NCBI RefSeq assembly: GCF_018398335.1
Contig: NZ_JAHBRX010000002.1
Coordinates: 744,001 to 808,000, forward strand
Direction of reading: 5' to 3'
Length of the DNA: 64,000 nucleotides
Source: Chelatococcus sp. HY11
Lineage (GTDB): Bacteria; Pseudomonadota; Alphaproteobacteria; Rhizobiales; Beijerinckiaceae
Part shown: positions 8,563-18,156 of the stretch, in pieces
Layout of the letters: the number at the start of each line of letters is the position of its first letter
Position numbering within the stretch: position 1 is the stretch's first letter
Notes under the pieces: model-generated
Databases searched by the model: none
What the model was told of the DNA's origin: nothing
The model's input: the letters and a program-made list of their open reading frames with translations, nothing else
Translations under genes and position numbers: made by a program

Positions 8563-10650
8563 TCAGGCTCCGATGTCGATGATGAGATTGAGGGCGGGAT
8601 CGACGCTCAGCCGGTCTCCAGGAGCCAGCACGCAGGTCGATTCACGCTCCTCGATCAGTGCCGGGCCTTCGATCTCCGTCCCGGGTACGAGGGCATACCG
8701 GTCATAGACGGCGTGCGGCACCATGGCTTCGGCGTCGGCCGACCAGGCCGGTCGATACCCCTTCAGTGCCGTTGCCGATGCCCGCTGAACCGACAGCCGA
8801 TAATGCGTGCCGTCGCCAGGAGCAGGGCCGATTGCCTCGACCTTCCAATTGACGATTTCGGCTGGCTGCCCGGGAAAGGCCAAACCGAAGGTGCGGGCAT
8901 AGACAACCGCGAAGGCCTGTTCCAGCGTCTCGGGTGTACAGGCGTCGAGCCCGGGGAGTTCCACTTCAACTTCGTAGCCCTGTCCACGATAGCGCATGTC
9001 GAGACGGACAATATGGCGGATCGCTTCGGCCGGCGCGCCGGCGGCCGTCAGCACGGCCGTCGTATCCTCCATCATCGCGGCCATTTCGGCGCGCAGGACG
9101 TCGAGCCCCGTTTCATCCAGTGGCAGCCGGCGGGCGCGCACGACTTCATAGGCCAGCGGGCTCGACAACAGGCCGAAGGCCGACATGACGCCGGAACCGT
9201 TAGGGCAGACCAGCCGTCGCACCCCCAGTTTGCGCGCCACACGCGCCCCGTGGAGCGGGCCGGAGCCGCCGAACGCCACCATGACGGATTTGCGCAGGTC
9301 CACGCCTTGCTCGGCGGCGTGGGTACGGAAAGCGCGCGCGACGCTCTCGCAGCCCACCTCGCGCACGCCAAAGGCCGCGCGCATCACCTCGACGCCCATC
9401 GGGCCGGCAAGGTTCGCGTCCATGGCGACGCGGGCCGCTTCGGGAACGAGCCTCATGCTGCCCCCCAGAAACGATCCGGCATCCAGATAGCCCAACAACA
9501 GATTGGCATCGGTGAGCGTGGCCCCGGCACCGCCACGGCCATAGCAGGCCGGGCCGGGCTCCGCGCCGGCGCTGACCGGTCCCACCGCGATCAGCCCGCG
9601 GTCGTCGACCTGCGCGATGCTGCCGCCGCCGACGCCGATCTCGATCATGTCGAGCACGGGAATCTTGACGGTGAGCCCACTGCCCTGGCGGAATTCGTGC
9701 ACCCTCGCCACTTCAAGATCGTACCGCTTCAACGGCCGGCCATTGCGCACGAAGCAGCCCTTGGCCGTGGTTCCCCCCATGTCGAAGGACAGCACGCTGT
9801 CGAGCCCTAGGTCCGCCCCATGACGCGCCGACATCAGCGCCCCCGCCGCAGGGCCGGATTCCAGTAGACGGACAGGGTAACGCCGCGCCATCGCTGGCGT
9901 CAGCGTGCCTCCGCTGGAGCTCATGACGAGCAGCTTGCCCGCGAAACCGGCCTGCCGCAGACCACCCTCGAGCCGGTCGAGGTAGCGATCGACCACGGGC
10001 TGCACGTAGGCGTTGAGCGTCGTCGTGGTCCAGCGGCCAAGTTCGCGCACGAAGGGAAAGATGTCCGATGAGGTGGAGACGGCGAGCTGCGGAAAACGCG
10101 CGGTCACGAATTCCGCCGCCGCCGCCTCGTGACGGACATCGACATGGGAATGCAGGAAGCAGATCGCGACCGACCTGACACCATGTTCGTCGACCAGCCG
10201 GCTGAGGGCGTCATCAACGCCAACAAGGTCCAGCGCCTCCACTTCCGAGCCGTCATAGCGAAGGCGTCCCGGCACCTCGACACGCAGGGCACGCGGCACC
10301 ACCGGCTTGGGAAATGCGATAGTAAGGTCGAACAGGTCGTAACGCCGTTCGGCACCGATATCGAGCAGGTCGCGAAAACCCTTCGTGACCAGCATCGCGG
10401 TGGACACTCCGCGCCGCTCGATCACCGCATTGGTGACCAGGGTGGTGCCGTGGACAATGGTGCCGATGTCGGCCGGGGACAGGCCAGCCTCGGCGGTGAT
10501 CGCGCCGGTCCCCTCGATGACGGCCCGCGACGGATCGTCCGGCGTCGTCAGCCGCTTGTGGGTCCGGGCGACCCGTTCGTCATCGTTGAACAGCGTGAAA
10601 TCGGTGAAAGTGCCGCCGATGTCCACGCCGATGCGGAAATGCTCACTCAC
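8563..10650 (-). CDS. hyuA: Hydantoinase A/oxoprolinase family protein, TRAP operon
   Basis: HyuA-family ATP-binding subunit, 695 residues. N-terminal Hydant_A_N domain opens with FRIGVDIGGTFTDFTLF; the core hydantoinase A domain carries LSFDMGGTTAKGCFV, IGVGGGSIA and FGGSGPLHG. With HyuB it should hydrolyse a cyclic amide using ATP in the cytosol. Start is the GTG at 10650, giving VSEHFRIG, placed by the family N-terminus and by a GTGA overlap with the upstream aldolase-like gene. The frame stays open far upstream of this, but that stretch is arginine-rich shadow sequence of the neighbour. Confidence 0.92.
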   Translation of the reverse strand: MSEHFRIGVDIGGTFTDFTLFNDDERVARTHKRLTTPDDPSRAVIEGTGAITAEAGLSPADIGTIVHGTTLVTNAVIERRGVSTAMLVTKGFRDLLDIGAERRYDLFDLTIAFPKPVVPRALRVEVPGRLRYDGSEVEALDLVGVDDALSRLVDEHGVRSVAICFLHSHVDVRHEAAAAEFVTARFPQLAVSTSSDIFPFVRELGRWTTTTLNAYVQPVVDRYLDRLEGGLRQAGFAGKLLVMSSSGGTLTPAMARRYPVRLLESGPAAGALMSARHGADLGLDSVLSFDMGGTTAKGCFVRNGRPLKRYDLEVARVHEFRQGSGLTVKIPVLDMIEIGVGGGSIAQVDDRGLIAVGPVSAGAEPGPACYGRGGAGATLTDANLLLGYLDAGSFLGGSMRLVPEAARVAMDANLAGPMGVEVMRAAFGVREVGCESVARAFRTHAAEQGVDLRKSVMVAFGGSGPLHGARVARKLGVRRLVCPNGSGVMSAFGLLSSPLAYEVVRARRLPLDETGLDVLRAEMAAMMEDTTAVLTAAGAPAEAIRHIVRLDMRYRGQGYEVEVELPGLDACTPETLEQAFAVVYARTFGLAFPGQPAEIVNWKVEAIGPAPGDGTHYRLSVQRASATALKGYRPAWSADAEAMVPHAVYDRYALVPGTEIEGPALIEERESTCVLAPGDRLSVDPALNLIIDIGA

Positions 10651-11708
10651 TGTCTTGTCTCTGTTTCTCGAACGGAATGAAGGATGGAGCGGATCAGCGC
10701 CGCGGCACGGCGTATTCCGGCTTCGGTCAACCCTCTGTGGGTGACGAGACGCAGCACCTGCGGCTCGAGGCAAAGCGCCAGCACGCCTTCGTCGGCGAGC
10801 CGCCTGCGAAGCACCTCGGCAGCCCCCTCTGCGGCCAGGCGGATCATCACGATATTGGTGGCCGGCTCCGCGATTTCGGGGCCGCCGCCGCTCTCGCGCC
10901 ACAGCAGGCTGGCAAGCGCGTGATCGCGGGCGATCGCCGGCCAGTCGTCCAACGCGGCGAGGGCCGGGGCGCAAAGTGTACCTGTTGGCCGCATGCCGCC
11001 GCCCAGTCGCTGGCGAACGGCGACCGCCTCCGCGATCAGTTCGCGGCTGCCCGCGAGCATCGCGCCGACCGGCGCGCCCAGGCCCTTGTTCAGGCTGATC
11101 GACACCGTGTCGAAGCCGGCGGCTATCTCGTCGGGGCGCAGGCCCAGCGCCACCGCCGCGTTGAAGAGCCGCGCGCCGTCGAGATGGGACCGCACGCCCC
11201 TGTCGCGTGCCATCTCGGCGATAGCCCGGGTTCGATCCGCCGGCAGCGGCAGCCCGCCCTGACGATTATGCGTGTTCTCGAGCCAGACCAGGGCCGGAAC
11301 CGCGCGCGTCGTGTCCTCCGGCGCCATGGCCTTCGCCCACATCATCGGATCAAGCATCGCGCCGGTCAGCACGACGGGTTCCAGGCCCGCCAGCGAGGAC
11401 GCGCCTCCCCCCTCGGATGTCAGCACATGGCATCCCTCGGGCACGAGCAGGAGGCCGCCGGGTCGCGCCGCGAGGATCGCAGCGCAGAGATTGGCCATCG
11501 TGCAGGTCGGGAAGAACAGGGCATCTTCCGTGCCGAGAAGCGAGGCGGTTCTCCGCTCCAGCGCGCTTTCGTCATCCCCGTCACGAAGCTCGAACTCGGG
11601 TGCTGCGGCAAGTGCCGCCCGCATGGCTTCGGAGACGGCAGAGGATGGCGGCGACAACAGGTCACTTCTGAGGTCAACGATCGCGGACGCGGATCCGGTG
11701 TCTGGCAT
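10647..11708 (-). CDS. Threonine aldolase-like PLP enzyme (beta-eliminating lyase family)
   Basis: Fold-type I PLP enzyme of the L-threonine aldolase family, 353 residues. Visible motifs: DLRSD at the N-terminus, ENTHNRQGG near 144, HLDGARLFN near 175 with the PLP-ring Asp, and ISLNKGLGAP with the Schiff-base Lys at about residue 208. Known members split L-threonine, allo-threonine or other beta-hydroxy-alpha-amino acids into glycine plus aldehyde. Start ATG 11708 chosen over a TTG at 11729. It overlaps hyuA by 4 bases. Context suggests it acts on an amino acid released by HyuA/HyuB, or on the imported compound; this is inference, and a related retro-aldol substrate is possible. Confidence 0.88.
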   Translation of the reverse strand: MPDTGSASAIVDLRSDLLSPPSSAVSEAMRAALAAAPEFELRDGDDESALERRTASLLGTEDALFFPTCTMANLCAAILAARPGGLLLVPEGCHVLTSEGGGASSLAGLEPVVLTGAMLDPMMWAKAMAPEDTTRAVPALVWLENTHNRQGGLPLPADRTRAIAEMARDRGVRSHLDGARLFNAAVALGLRPDEIAAGFDTVSISLNKGLGAPVGAMLAGSRELIAEAVAVRQRLGGGMRPTGTLCAPALAALDDWPAIARDHALASLLWRESGGGPEIAEPATNIVMIRLAAEGAAEVLRRRLADEGVLALCLEPQVLRLVTHRGLTEAGIRRAAALIRSILHSVRETETRQ

Positions 11709-11827
11709 GGGAAGATCTTCACATGACAAGGCAGGTCCCGTGGCAAGGCAGATCCCGTGGTGCGTGCGCGCAGGAAGCCATGCGGCGGCACCATCTTGTG
11801 GTGCAGACGGTTCCCAAAGGAGGGTAG

Positions 11828-11855
11828 GTCCGGCGCGCCGTGGACAGCGCCGGAC
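11828..11855 (-). terminator. Intercistronic stem-loop after dctP
   Basis: Perfect 9-bp inverted repeat GTCCGGCGC / GCGCCGGAC with a 10-base loop, 15 bases beyond the dctP stop and 120 bases before the aldolase-like gene. No U-run follows, so it is more likely an mRNA-stabilising or partial-termination hairpin that keeps dctP message in excess of the downstream genes. Role inferred. Confidence 0.6.
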
Positions 11856-11869
11856 GGCTCATGGCGTCG

Positions 11870-12877
11870 TTAGTTGGAGACGATACAGCCGGCGCGTGCC
11901 AGATCCAGAAGCTTCTTGCCCGTCTCGCCGTGCTTCCCGGCCCATTCGTTCCACATGGGAAGCATCTTCTCGCGAACACGGGCATAGTCTTCGGCGGACG
12001 GGTCAACGAGCTTGACGCCGTTCGCGGTAAGATTGGATCGCGCCTCGGCATCACCCTTGACGGCCATCTCCATATATTTCGGCTCCCACTCGGCAGTCTT
12101 GCGCAGTAATATCGTACGCAGATCTTCCGGCAGCTTCGCCAGTTCGGCCTTGTTGATCATCGTGACCTGGTGGCCCATGGCGAAGTTGGCCATAAGCCCG
12201 GTCTTGATGATCTCATAGGCCCGCCATTCATTCGCCGAGAGCGCCGAGGTAATGGCGCCGTCGATGACCTTGCGCTCGAGCGCCGGGATCACTTCCGCCG
12301 AGGAGATCGACACCGGAGATCCGGCGAGCAGCTGGACCATGTTGACCTGCTCGGGGTTCCACGTGCGTATCTTGAGGCCCTTGAATTCCGAGGATTGGGT
12401 GACCGGACGGTTGAACCAGAAATTCTGCGCCGGCATCGTCCAGTTCATCGCCACGTCGACCTTGAACCTGTCGCCGATGACCTGATCGACGACCGGACCG
12501 ACATCGACGATCGCCTTCTTGAAGGCGTCGAAGGACGTACAGAGGAATGGCAGCGACAGGACGTTCAGCTCCGGCACATCACCGGACGCGAAGCCCACCG
12601 CCATGTCGCCCATCTGGACCTGGTTGGTCGCGACAGCCCGTAGGACATCGGGCGCCTTGTAGGGCAACTCGCCGGCGGCAAAGACATTGATCTTCAGGCG
12701 GCCATTCGTTGCCGCGCCAACATCCTCGGCAAACTGGCGGGTCAATTTCACCGCATTGTCATTGACCGGGAAATAGCTGAAGTAGCGCCACTCCACCTTG
12801 TCCTGCGCCATCGCTGTCGCGCTGACGCCGACGAAGGAGCACACGGTGCACAGCAGGCTGAAAGCCAATCTTTTCAT
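11870..12877 (-). CDS. dctP: TRAP transporter solute-binding protein (DctP family)
   Basis: Periplasmic receptor of the TRAP importer, 335 residues. Signal peptide about 1-24 (MKRLAFSLLC... ending AMA), then EWRYFSYFPVNDNAVKLTRQFAEDV. The KGLKIRTWN segment holds the arginine that in this family usually salt-bridges a ligand carboxylate, suggesting an acidic ligand. Start ATG 12877 is set by the signal peptide and by GAGGGG 8 bases upstream. First gene of the dctP-aldolase-hyuA-hyuB-dctQ-dctM operon, divergent from a winged-helix regulator. Confidence 0.93.
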   Translation of the reverse strand: MKRLAFSLLCTVCSFVGVSATAMAQDKVEWRYFSYFPVNDNAVKLTRQFAEDVGAATNGRLKINVFAAGELPYKAPDVLRAVATNQVQMGDMAVGFASGDVPELNVLSLPFLCTSFDAFKKAIVDVGPVVDQVIGDRFKVDVAMNWTMPAQNFWFNRPVTQSSEFKGLKIRTWNPEQVNMVQLLAGSPVSISSAEVIPALERKVIDGAITSALSANEWRAYEIIKTGLMANFAMGHQVTMINKAELAKLPEDLRTILLRKTAEWEPKYMEMAVKGDAEARSNLTANGVKLVDPSAEDYARVREKMLPMWNEWAGKHGETGKKLLDLARAGCIVSN

Positions 12878-13108
12878 GTCGTTTTCCCCTCGTGATTGGG
12901 AAAAGCTTAGCCATGGCACCTGGGAGGGGCAAACTCGCAGATTGCCCGATAATTTGCTCATCGATCTGGTGCTTGACGCCATGCCACATGCGTGAATCGC
13001 GGCTCTTTACAGCCGTTCCGACTTTGAGCGACCTTGGACGCGGGGTCAGGCCACCCGCCAGCATGCGGTGGTGGCGCCTTGTAGAGTTAACGACCGAGGA
13101 AATTATCG
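12878..13108. promoter_or_regulatory. Divergent promoter region, dctP operon and MarR-like regulator
   Basis: About 230 bases between two outward-reading genes, so it should hold both promoters and the regulator's operator. A CCACC-N11-GGTGG dyad sits near 13051-13071 but is not convincing on its own. I cannot assign -35/-10 boxes with confidence. Confidence 0.5.
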
Positions 13109-13660
13109 ATGAGCGTTGGCAGTGAGCCTGATCGTGGGAGCGACAACATCAGCAGCACCGAGCTCAGTGAGTTTGAGTTCACGATGATCACCTTCTTCTA
13201 CGGTTTTTCCCGCTGGGTGGAGATGTGCATGAACTCGGCCGATGTGCGGGGCTTGAAAGCGCTGGATATCCTGGTGATGCATGCCACGCATTCGCGGGCG
13301 CGTGGCTTCTCGCCGAATGAAATCGCCGCGACGCTCAACATCGACGACGTGCATCTGGTGGCCTATTCGATCAAAAAGCTGCTGGCCGCCGGCCTGGTCA
13401 TGCCCGTGCGCGACGGGCGCCATCAGGGTTATGTGCCGACAGAAGCCGGCGAAGCGGCATGCCGGGGTTACCTGAAGATTCGCGAGGAGTATTTGCTCGC
13501 CAGTCTGCGCCATCTCCGACAGGATCGCGCCGAGATCAACCATGCGGGCAGGATCTTGCGCCTCCTGACAGGGCTTTACGACCAGGCCGGGCGGTTTGCA
13601 GTGGGAGATGCCGCCAGCCGTCGCCAGATCCCCCCGCCACCCGTGCGCACCAAGCGCTGA
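13109..13660 (+). CDS. MarR-like winged-helix transcriptional regulator
   Basis: Cytosolic DNA-binding protein of 183 residues. The middle (about 45-125) reads as a winged helix: LKALDILVMHATHSRARGFSPNEIAATLNIDDVHLVAYSIKKLLAAGLVMPVRDGRHQGYVPTEAG, with the recognition helix around VHLVAYSIKKL. This resembles the predicted MarR-type regulator group; no separate ligand domain is seen. ATG 13109 has GAGGA 8 bases upstream. Divergent from dctP, so it most likely controls the TRAP/hyu operon, perhaps sensing its substrate. Confidence 0.8.
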   Translation: MSVGSEPDRGSDNISSTELSEFEFTMITFFYGFSRWVEMCMNSADVRGLKALDILVMHATHSRARGFSPNEIAATLNIDDVHLVAYSIKKLLAAGLVMPVRDGRHQGYVPTEAGEAACRGYLKIREEYLLASLRHLRQDRAEINHAGRILRLLTGLYDQAGRFAVGDAASRRQIPPPPVRTKR

Positions 13661-14112
13661 CACATTGGCGAGACATGCAGATTCTAGGGCCGGCGAGGAA
13701 ATGCGCGAGCTGTGGGCGATCGGCTCCGACAATGAGCGTACACCTCCCTCTCTGCAACTCCGCATCAACGACGTTCACATCCACGCCTCGCGAAACATCT
13801 ATGGTGGTTGGCCTATCCCATTCAGCAGACGCTTCGCCGCACCCATGTCTTCTAATGCTTGAACCGCCTTGTTGAATTCACCCCTCAGGGAATCATCAAG
13901 CAGAAATACTTTGTAAGTAGAATGCGGCAGAAACACTGAGCGGCAAGGATTATGGCCAGAGAGCCTATGCTTTACTTTGAAACTGGAGCGCGCGCTCGCG
14001 ACCGCGATGGGTGACGCCGGCTTTACAGCGGAACCATCGAGAACAGCGAGACACCGCGCGCTCCAATCAGTGGACAGGTGTCGGACAAAGGAGACGAAAT
14101 CGCGCTGCCGGG
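13661..14112. other. Intergenic, short remnant-like frame
   Basis: About 450 bases between the regulator and the glsA stop. On the minus strand 13799-13936 is open for 45 codons and reads like the tail of a periplasmic solute-binding protein (FLLDDSLRGEFNKAVQALEDMG), without a start or ribosome site. This may be a gene relic. No terminator or RNA gene recognised. Confidence 0.3.
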
Positions 14113-15057
14113 CTAAGCGGGCCGAAAGAGGCTGGGCCCGAGTTGCTCGACGAGCTTTGACACCGCGAATTGGCCGCGCACGCTGTTGCCGACAGCGTCA
14201 AGCGGAGGAGAGAACGCGGCGATCCCGTACCTGCCGGGCATGACGGCCAGGATGCCACCACCGACGCCACTCTTTCCCGGAAGCCCGACCGTGTAAGCCC
14301 AATCGCCGGAGGCGGTATAGAGGCCTTCCATCATCATTTCCGCGAGGATGGGCGGCACATTCGCTGCCTTGATCACCCGCTCGCCGCTGAGCGGATTGAC
14401 CCCACCGGCGGCCAGCGTCCCACCCATAATGGCGAGGTCCACCGCCGTGATGAGCGTGGAGCACTGTCGTGTATACACATCGACAGCATCCATCGGCTCC
14501 GAATACATGGCCCCCGCGCTCTGCATCAGCCACGCCAGGGCGCGGTTGTGAAAATTCGTCGACTGCTCGGAAGCATTGACTTCCGTGCTCATCGACAAAG
14601 AGCGTCCCGCGAATGCACTCTGGATACCGAGGATCTTCTGGTAGCGATCCTCCTTATCCTTCGCCGTGATAAGGCTTGTCGTTGCGATCGCGCCCGCATT
14701 GACGAGGGGGCTCAATGGCCGATCACCATGCAATTCCAGAGCGATCACCGAATTGAAGGCCTCGCCAGTCGGATCGGCGCCAATCTTCTCCCGAAAGACT
14801 TTGGTGCCGACCTCCTCCATGGCCAATGCCATGGTGAAAACCTTCGAGATGGACTCGATAGCGAATTCGAACTTCGCATCGCCAGCGGTGAAAACCTCCC
14901 CGCTGGCCGTGACCAGAGCCAATCCAAACAGATTCGACGGAACGGAAGCAAGATACGGTATGTAACTCGCATTTGCGCCGCCTGTCATCGCCTTGCTATC
15001 CGCATAGGCCTGCGAAACAGCCTTCCCCAAAAGGTCCTTGTCGATCGCCATCGTCAT
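14113..15057 (-). CDS. glsA: Glutaminase, beta-lactamase-fold type (GlsA/YbaS)
   Basis: Hydrolyses L-glutamine to L-glutamate and ammonia in the cytosol. 314 residues, close to the usual 308. The catalytic SxxK is visible as Ser69-Ile-Ser-Lys72 in ESISKVFTMALAMEEVG; further family segments are LVNAGAIATTSLI, NFHNRALAWLM and GLPGKSGVGGGI. The ATG at 15057 overlaps the gadC stop by 4 bases (ATGA) and has GAGG 8 bases upstream; a second ATG lies 6 bases on. In an acid-resistance locus, the ammonia consumes protons and the glutamate feeds GadB. Last gene of gadB-gadC-glsA. Confidence 0.95.
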   Translation of the reverse strand: MTMAIDKDLLGKAVSQAYADSKAMTGGANASYIPYLASVPSNLFGLALVTASGEVFTAGDAKFEFAIESISKVFTMALAMEEVGTKVFREKIGADPTGEAFNSVIALELHGDRPLSPLVNAGAIATTSLITAKDKEDRYQKILGIQSAFAGRSLSMSTEVNASEQSTNFHNRALAWLMQSAGAMYSEPMDAVDVYTRQCSTLITAVDLAIMGGTLAAGGVNPLSGERVIKAANVPPILAEMMMEGLYTASGDWAYTVGLPGKSGVGGGILAVMPGRYGIAAFSPPLDAVGNSVRGQFAVSKLVEQLGPSLFRPA

Positions 15058-16586
15058 CCCCTTTTCCTCTCCTGAACCTGGCTGATAGCCTGCGCCTCCC
15101 AGGAAAAGGGGGCGAAGTCCGGATCGGCCCCCTTCCACGACGGCTTCCGCACGGCGTAGATGACACTCGGAATGGCGAAGAAGAGCACCGCGAGGGCGAT
15201 GAGCAGTCCGACATACAACTCGGGGCTGCCAACGCTGATCTGGCTCGGTGGAATGAAGCTGAAGACAAAAGCGGTGAGAGCAGCGAGGAAGCCGACGCCA
15301 CCGACGATCCACATTCCGACGTTTCCACCGGGCAGCTTGTACGGGCGCGGGCGTTCCGGCTGGCTATAGCGCAAGTGGATCGCCGCCGAGAACATGCACA
15401 GATACGCAGACAGATACAGAATGTTTGCGAGCTGGTTGAGGATTTGATAAGCCGCCTGCACTGAGGGCAGGACCACGAACAAGATGGAGAGCAACGTGAC
15501 CAGTATCGCCTGCAGTAGCAGAATGAACGTCGCCTGCCCGTTCTTGTTGGTCGTCTGCCAAAGCTTTGGAAGGTAACCAGCCTTCGCCACCGCGAGAAGA
15601 CCAGTTGAGGGGCCCACGACCCACGTCGTCACACAGGCAAAGACACCGATCGCCAGCATAACAGCGACGATCGAGGATGCCCAAGGTATTCCAGCCCATG
15701 CGAAGAGGTCGTGATAGGCGGTCAGGATCGCCTGGGTCAGGTTGATCTGCTTATGCGGCACGACGAAGGCGATCGCGAGCGTTGCCAGCACCAAGATGAG
15801 GACCGTGCCCACAGCCGCGATCATGATAGCGATCGGGTAATTGCGCGTGGGATTGCTGACTTCCTTGACGTGGACAGCATTCATCTCCATGCCGGCGTAC
15901 ATCAGGAAAATGCTGGCCGCCAATACGACGTTGCTGAAGTTGGAAAAGTCCGGGACCACATCCCCCCAGGACATGACCACCTGAGGCGCTGGGCCGAATA
16001 GCAGGTAGAGGAACCCAAGGACGATCAGAACAGTCGCCGGAATGAAGACGCCGATTACGCCGCCCCATTTCGCCACGGCAGAGAATGCGGCAGCGCCGCG
16101 CAGGCCGATGAATGTTGCGATCCAGTACACCGCAAGGACAAGCGCGAGCACGAAGAATTTGTTACTCGCAAGGGTCGATGCCACCTGCTCGTTTGGATCG
16201 ACGTATGCGATCGATACGGCTCCGAAAGTCAGCGCTGTCGGGAAGAATACGCAGACCTCCACGAAAAGAACCATCATGATCGTGAACGCCAAGCGCCCGC
16301 CGAAGGCTTCGCCAACCCAGCGGAACATACCACCTTTCTCAGGCCATCCCGTCGCCAGCTCGGCGGCAATGAGGGAAACCGGCACGAGAAAAAGGATCGC
16401 CGCCAGCAAATAGTAAAAAATGGAGCTCAGCCCGTACTCGGCCTCCGAGGGTAGGCCGTTGAGTGTCACAACGGCGGTAATATTCAGAAGTGCCAGGCCA
16501 AAAATGGAGATTTTTGCCGCCTCGAGCTTTTGTCCGGATTGCGCGGGAGCTGATCCCGCTTTTGAGATAGCGTCAGTTGTTGCCAA
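15054..16586 (-). CDS. gadC: Glutamate:GABA antiporter (APC family)
   Basis: Twelve-helix amino-acid antiporter of about 510 residues, inner membrane. It exchanges external glutamate for GABA made by GadB, exporting one proton equivalent per cycle. Family features: ISIFGLALLNITAVVTLNGLPSEAEYGLSSIFYY at the first helix, WPEKGGMFRWVGEAFG, and GMEMNAVHVKEVSNPTRNYP. There is no usable ATG. The start is probably a TTG at 16586 with GGAGGG just upstream; an in-frame TTG at 16598 lies before that site. The two-substrate idea (glutamate and, with glsA, glutamine) fits the neighbours. Assignment as GadC rather than another APC carrier rests on context plus motifs. Confidence 0.92.
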   Translation of the reverse strand: MATTDAISKAGSAPAQSGQKLEAAKISIFGLALLNITAVVTLNGLPSEAEYGLSSIFYYLLAAILFLVPVSLIAAELATGWPEKGGMFRWVGEAFGGRLAFTIMMVLFVEVCVFFPTALTFGAVSIAYVDPNEQVASTLASNKFFVLALVLAVYWIATFIGLRGAAAFSAVAKWGGVIGVFIPATVLIVLGFLYLLFGPAPQVVMSWGDVVPDFSNFSNVVLAASIFLMYAGMEMNAVHVKEVSNPTRNYPIAIMIAAVGTVLILVLATLAIAFVVPHKQINLTQAILTAYHDLFAWAGIPWASSIVAVMLAIGVFACVTTWVVGPSTGLLAVAKAGYLPKLWQTTNKNGQATFILLLQAILVTLLSILFVVLPSVQAAYQILNQLANILYLSAYLCMFSAAIHLRYSQPERPRPYKLPGGNVGMWIVGGVGFLAALTAFVFSFIPPSQISVGSPELYVGLLIALAVLFFAIPSVIYAVRKPSWKGADPDFAPFSWEAQAISQVQERKRG

Positions 16587-16746
16587 TTTACCCTCCAACC
16601 ACTCAGCAAAGACGAACGAAATCGTTCCGCCACGAGGCTTTCGTGGCGGCCCATAGTCCGATTTGCCAACTTTCGCGCCGCCGTTGCCCTCATCTCAGCC
16701 CGATGAGTGAGCCAAGGCGGAGAGCACGGGGCGCGCAGGGGCTCAG

Positions 16747-18156
16747 TTAATTGTGATTGAAGCCGCTGGCTTCTTCTTCCGTCAGCGGCTTCACCACCGG
16801 ATGCTTGACGAAGAAGTCCAACGCGCGGCGCATGTCGTCGAGCAGCAGCGACCCGAGATCGCGGCTGACGCCGTGCCGTACAAGGATACGCTGAATCACG
16901 AGATCTTCCCGCTTGGCCGGCAGCGAATAGGCCGGAACCTGCCAGCCACGGCTGCGGAGACGATCGGCGAAGTCATATAGCGTATAGCCGCCAATACCGT
17001 CAGCGTCCTTCAGCTTCCAGCAAAGGGCGGGAATGCCGGCGGACTTGTCACCGTTGAAGAGAACCTCGAACGGCCCCATCGCCGCGATTTCACGGGCAAG
17101 GTACTCGGCAGTCGCGTAGCAGGCGTTCTGGATCTTCGCGTAACCTTCACGCCCAAGACGGATGAAGTTGTAGTACTGCGAAATGACCTGCCCACCAGGG
17201 CGGGAAAAGTTAAGCGCGAAGTCCGGCATGTTGCCGCCGAGGTAGTTCACGTTGAACACGAGATCCTCGGGAAGGTCGCCTCTCTCGCGCCAGACCACCC
17301 AACCCACGCCGAGGGGCGAAAGGCCGAACTTGTGCCCGGAGGTGTTGATGGACTTCACGCGTGGCAGCCGGAAGTCCCAGACGAGATCCGGCGCGCAAAA
17401 TGGCGCAAGGAAGCCGCCTGACGCGCCATCGACATGGATCGGAATGTCCAGCCCGGTATCCGCCTGCAACTTGTCAAGCGCGTCGCTGACCGCCTTCACC
17501 GGCTCGAACTGACAGGTGAACGTGACGCCCATGGTTGGCACCACCCCGATCGTGTTCTCGTCAACACGCTTCAGGACCTCCTCAGTATTCATGATGAGGC
17601 GGTCGCCCTCAAGGGGGATTTCGCGCAGCTCGACATCAAAGTAGCGGGCAAACTTGTGCCAGCAGATCTGCACGGGGCCACAGATGAGATTGGGTTTGTC
17701 GGCAGGCTTGCCAGCGGCAAGCCGCTTCTTCCGCCACTGCCATTTGAGCGCGAGGCCCCCGAGCATCGCCGCCTCAGACGAGCCGACAGTGGAGCAGCCT
17801 AACGTGCCGGTCGGATCGGGCGCGTTCCACAGATCGGCAACCATCGCGACGCAGCGCCTCTCGATCTCCGCCGTTTGGGGATACTCGTCCTTGTCGATCA
17901 TGTTCTTGTCGATCGACAGCGCCATCAGGTCGCGAATCTCGTCGTCGACCCAGGTCTGGCAGAACGTCGCGAGGTTCTGCCGGGAATTGCCGTCGAGCAT
18001 CAGCTCATCGCGAACCGCTGCGAAGACGTGTTGAGGCTCCCGCGCGATGGCCGGAAAACCTGATTTAGGAAGACGCAACGACAAATCCTCAGACGAGTAA
18101 ATATCGTCCAGAAGTTCGCTGCGGGTCTCTAAGTTTGAATTCTCTTGTGCCACCAT
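16747..18156 (-). CDS. gadB: Glutamate decarboxylase
   Basis: PLP enzyme converting glutamate to GABA and CO2 while consuming a cytosolic proton. 469 residues, very close to E. coli GadB (466). The PLP lysine is Lys276 in [12 protein letters not shown], the same number as in E. coli. HVDGASGGF holds the PLP-ring Asp. The C-terminus ends GFNHN with a penultimate His (468), matching the E. coli His465 that locks the enzyme inactive at neutral pH, so acid activation is likely retained. ATG 18156 has GGGGCAGA immediately upstream. First of gadB-gadC-glsA; a 160-base gap precedes gadC. Confidence 0.96.
   Translation of the reverse strand: MVAQENSNLETRSELLDDIYSSEDLSLRLPKSGFPAIAREPQHVFAAVRDELMLDGNSRQNLATFCQTWVDDEIRDLMALSIDKNMIDKDEYPQTAEIERRCVAMVADLWNAPDPTGTLGCSTVGSSEAAMLGGLALKWQWRKKRLAAGKPADKPNLICGPVQICWHKFARYFDVELREIPLEGDRLIMNTEEVLKRVDENTIGVVPTMGVTFTCQFEPVKAVSDALDKLQADTGLDIPIHVDGASGGFLAPFCAPDLVWDFRLPRVKSINTSGHKFGLSPLGVGWVVWRERGDLPEDLVFNVNYLGGNMPDFALNFSRPGGQVISQYYNFIRLGREGYAKIQNACYATAEYLAREIAAMGPFEVLFNGDKSAGIPALCWKLKDADGIGGYTLYDFADRLRSRGWQVPAYSLPAKREDLVIQRILVRHGVSRDLGSLLLDDMRRALDFFVKHPVVKPLTEEEASGFNHN

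Noticed and set aside
10651-10974. Upstream extension of the hyuA frame
   Set aside because: Arg-rich shadow of the aldolase-like gene; the HyuA N-terminus begins at GTG 10650.
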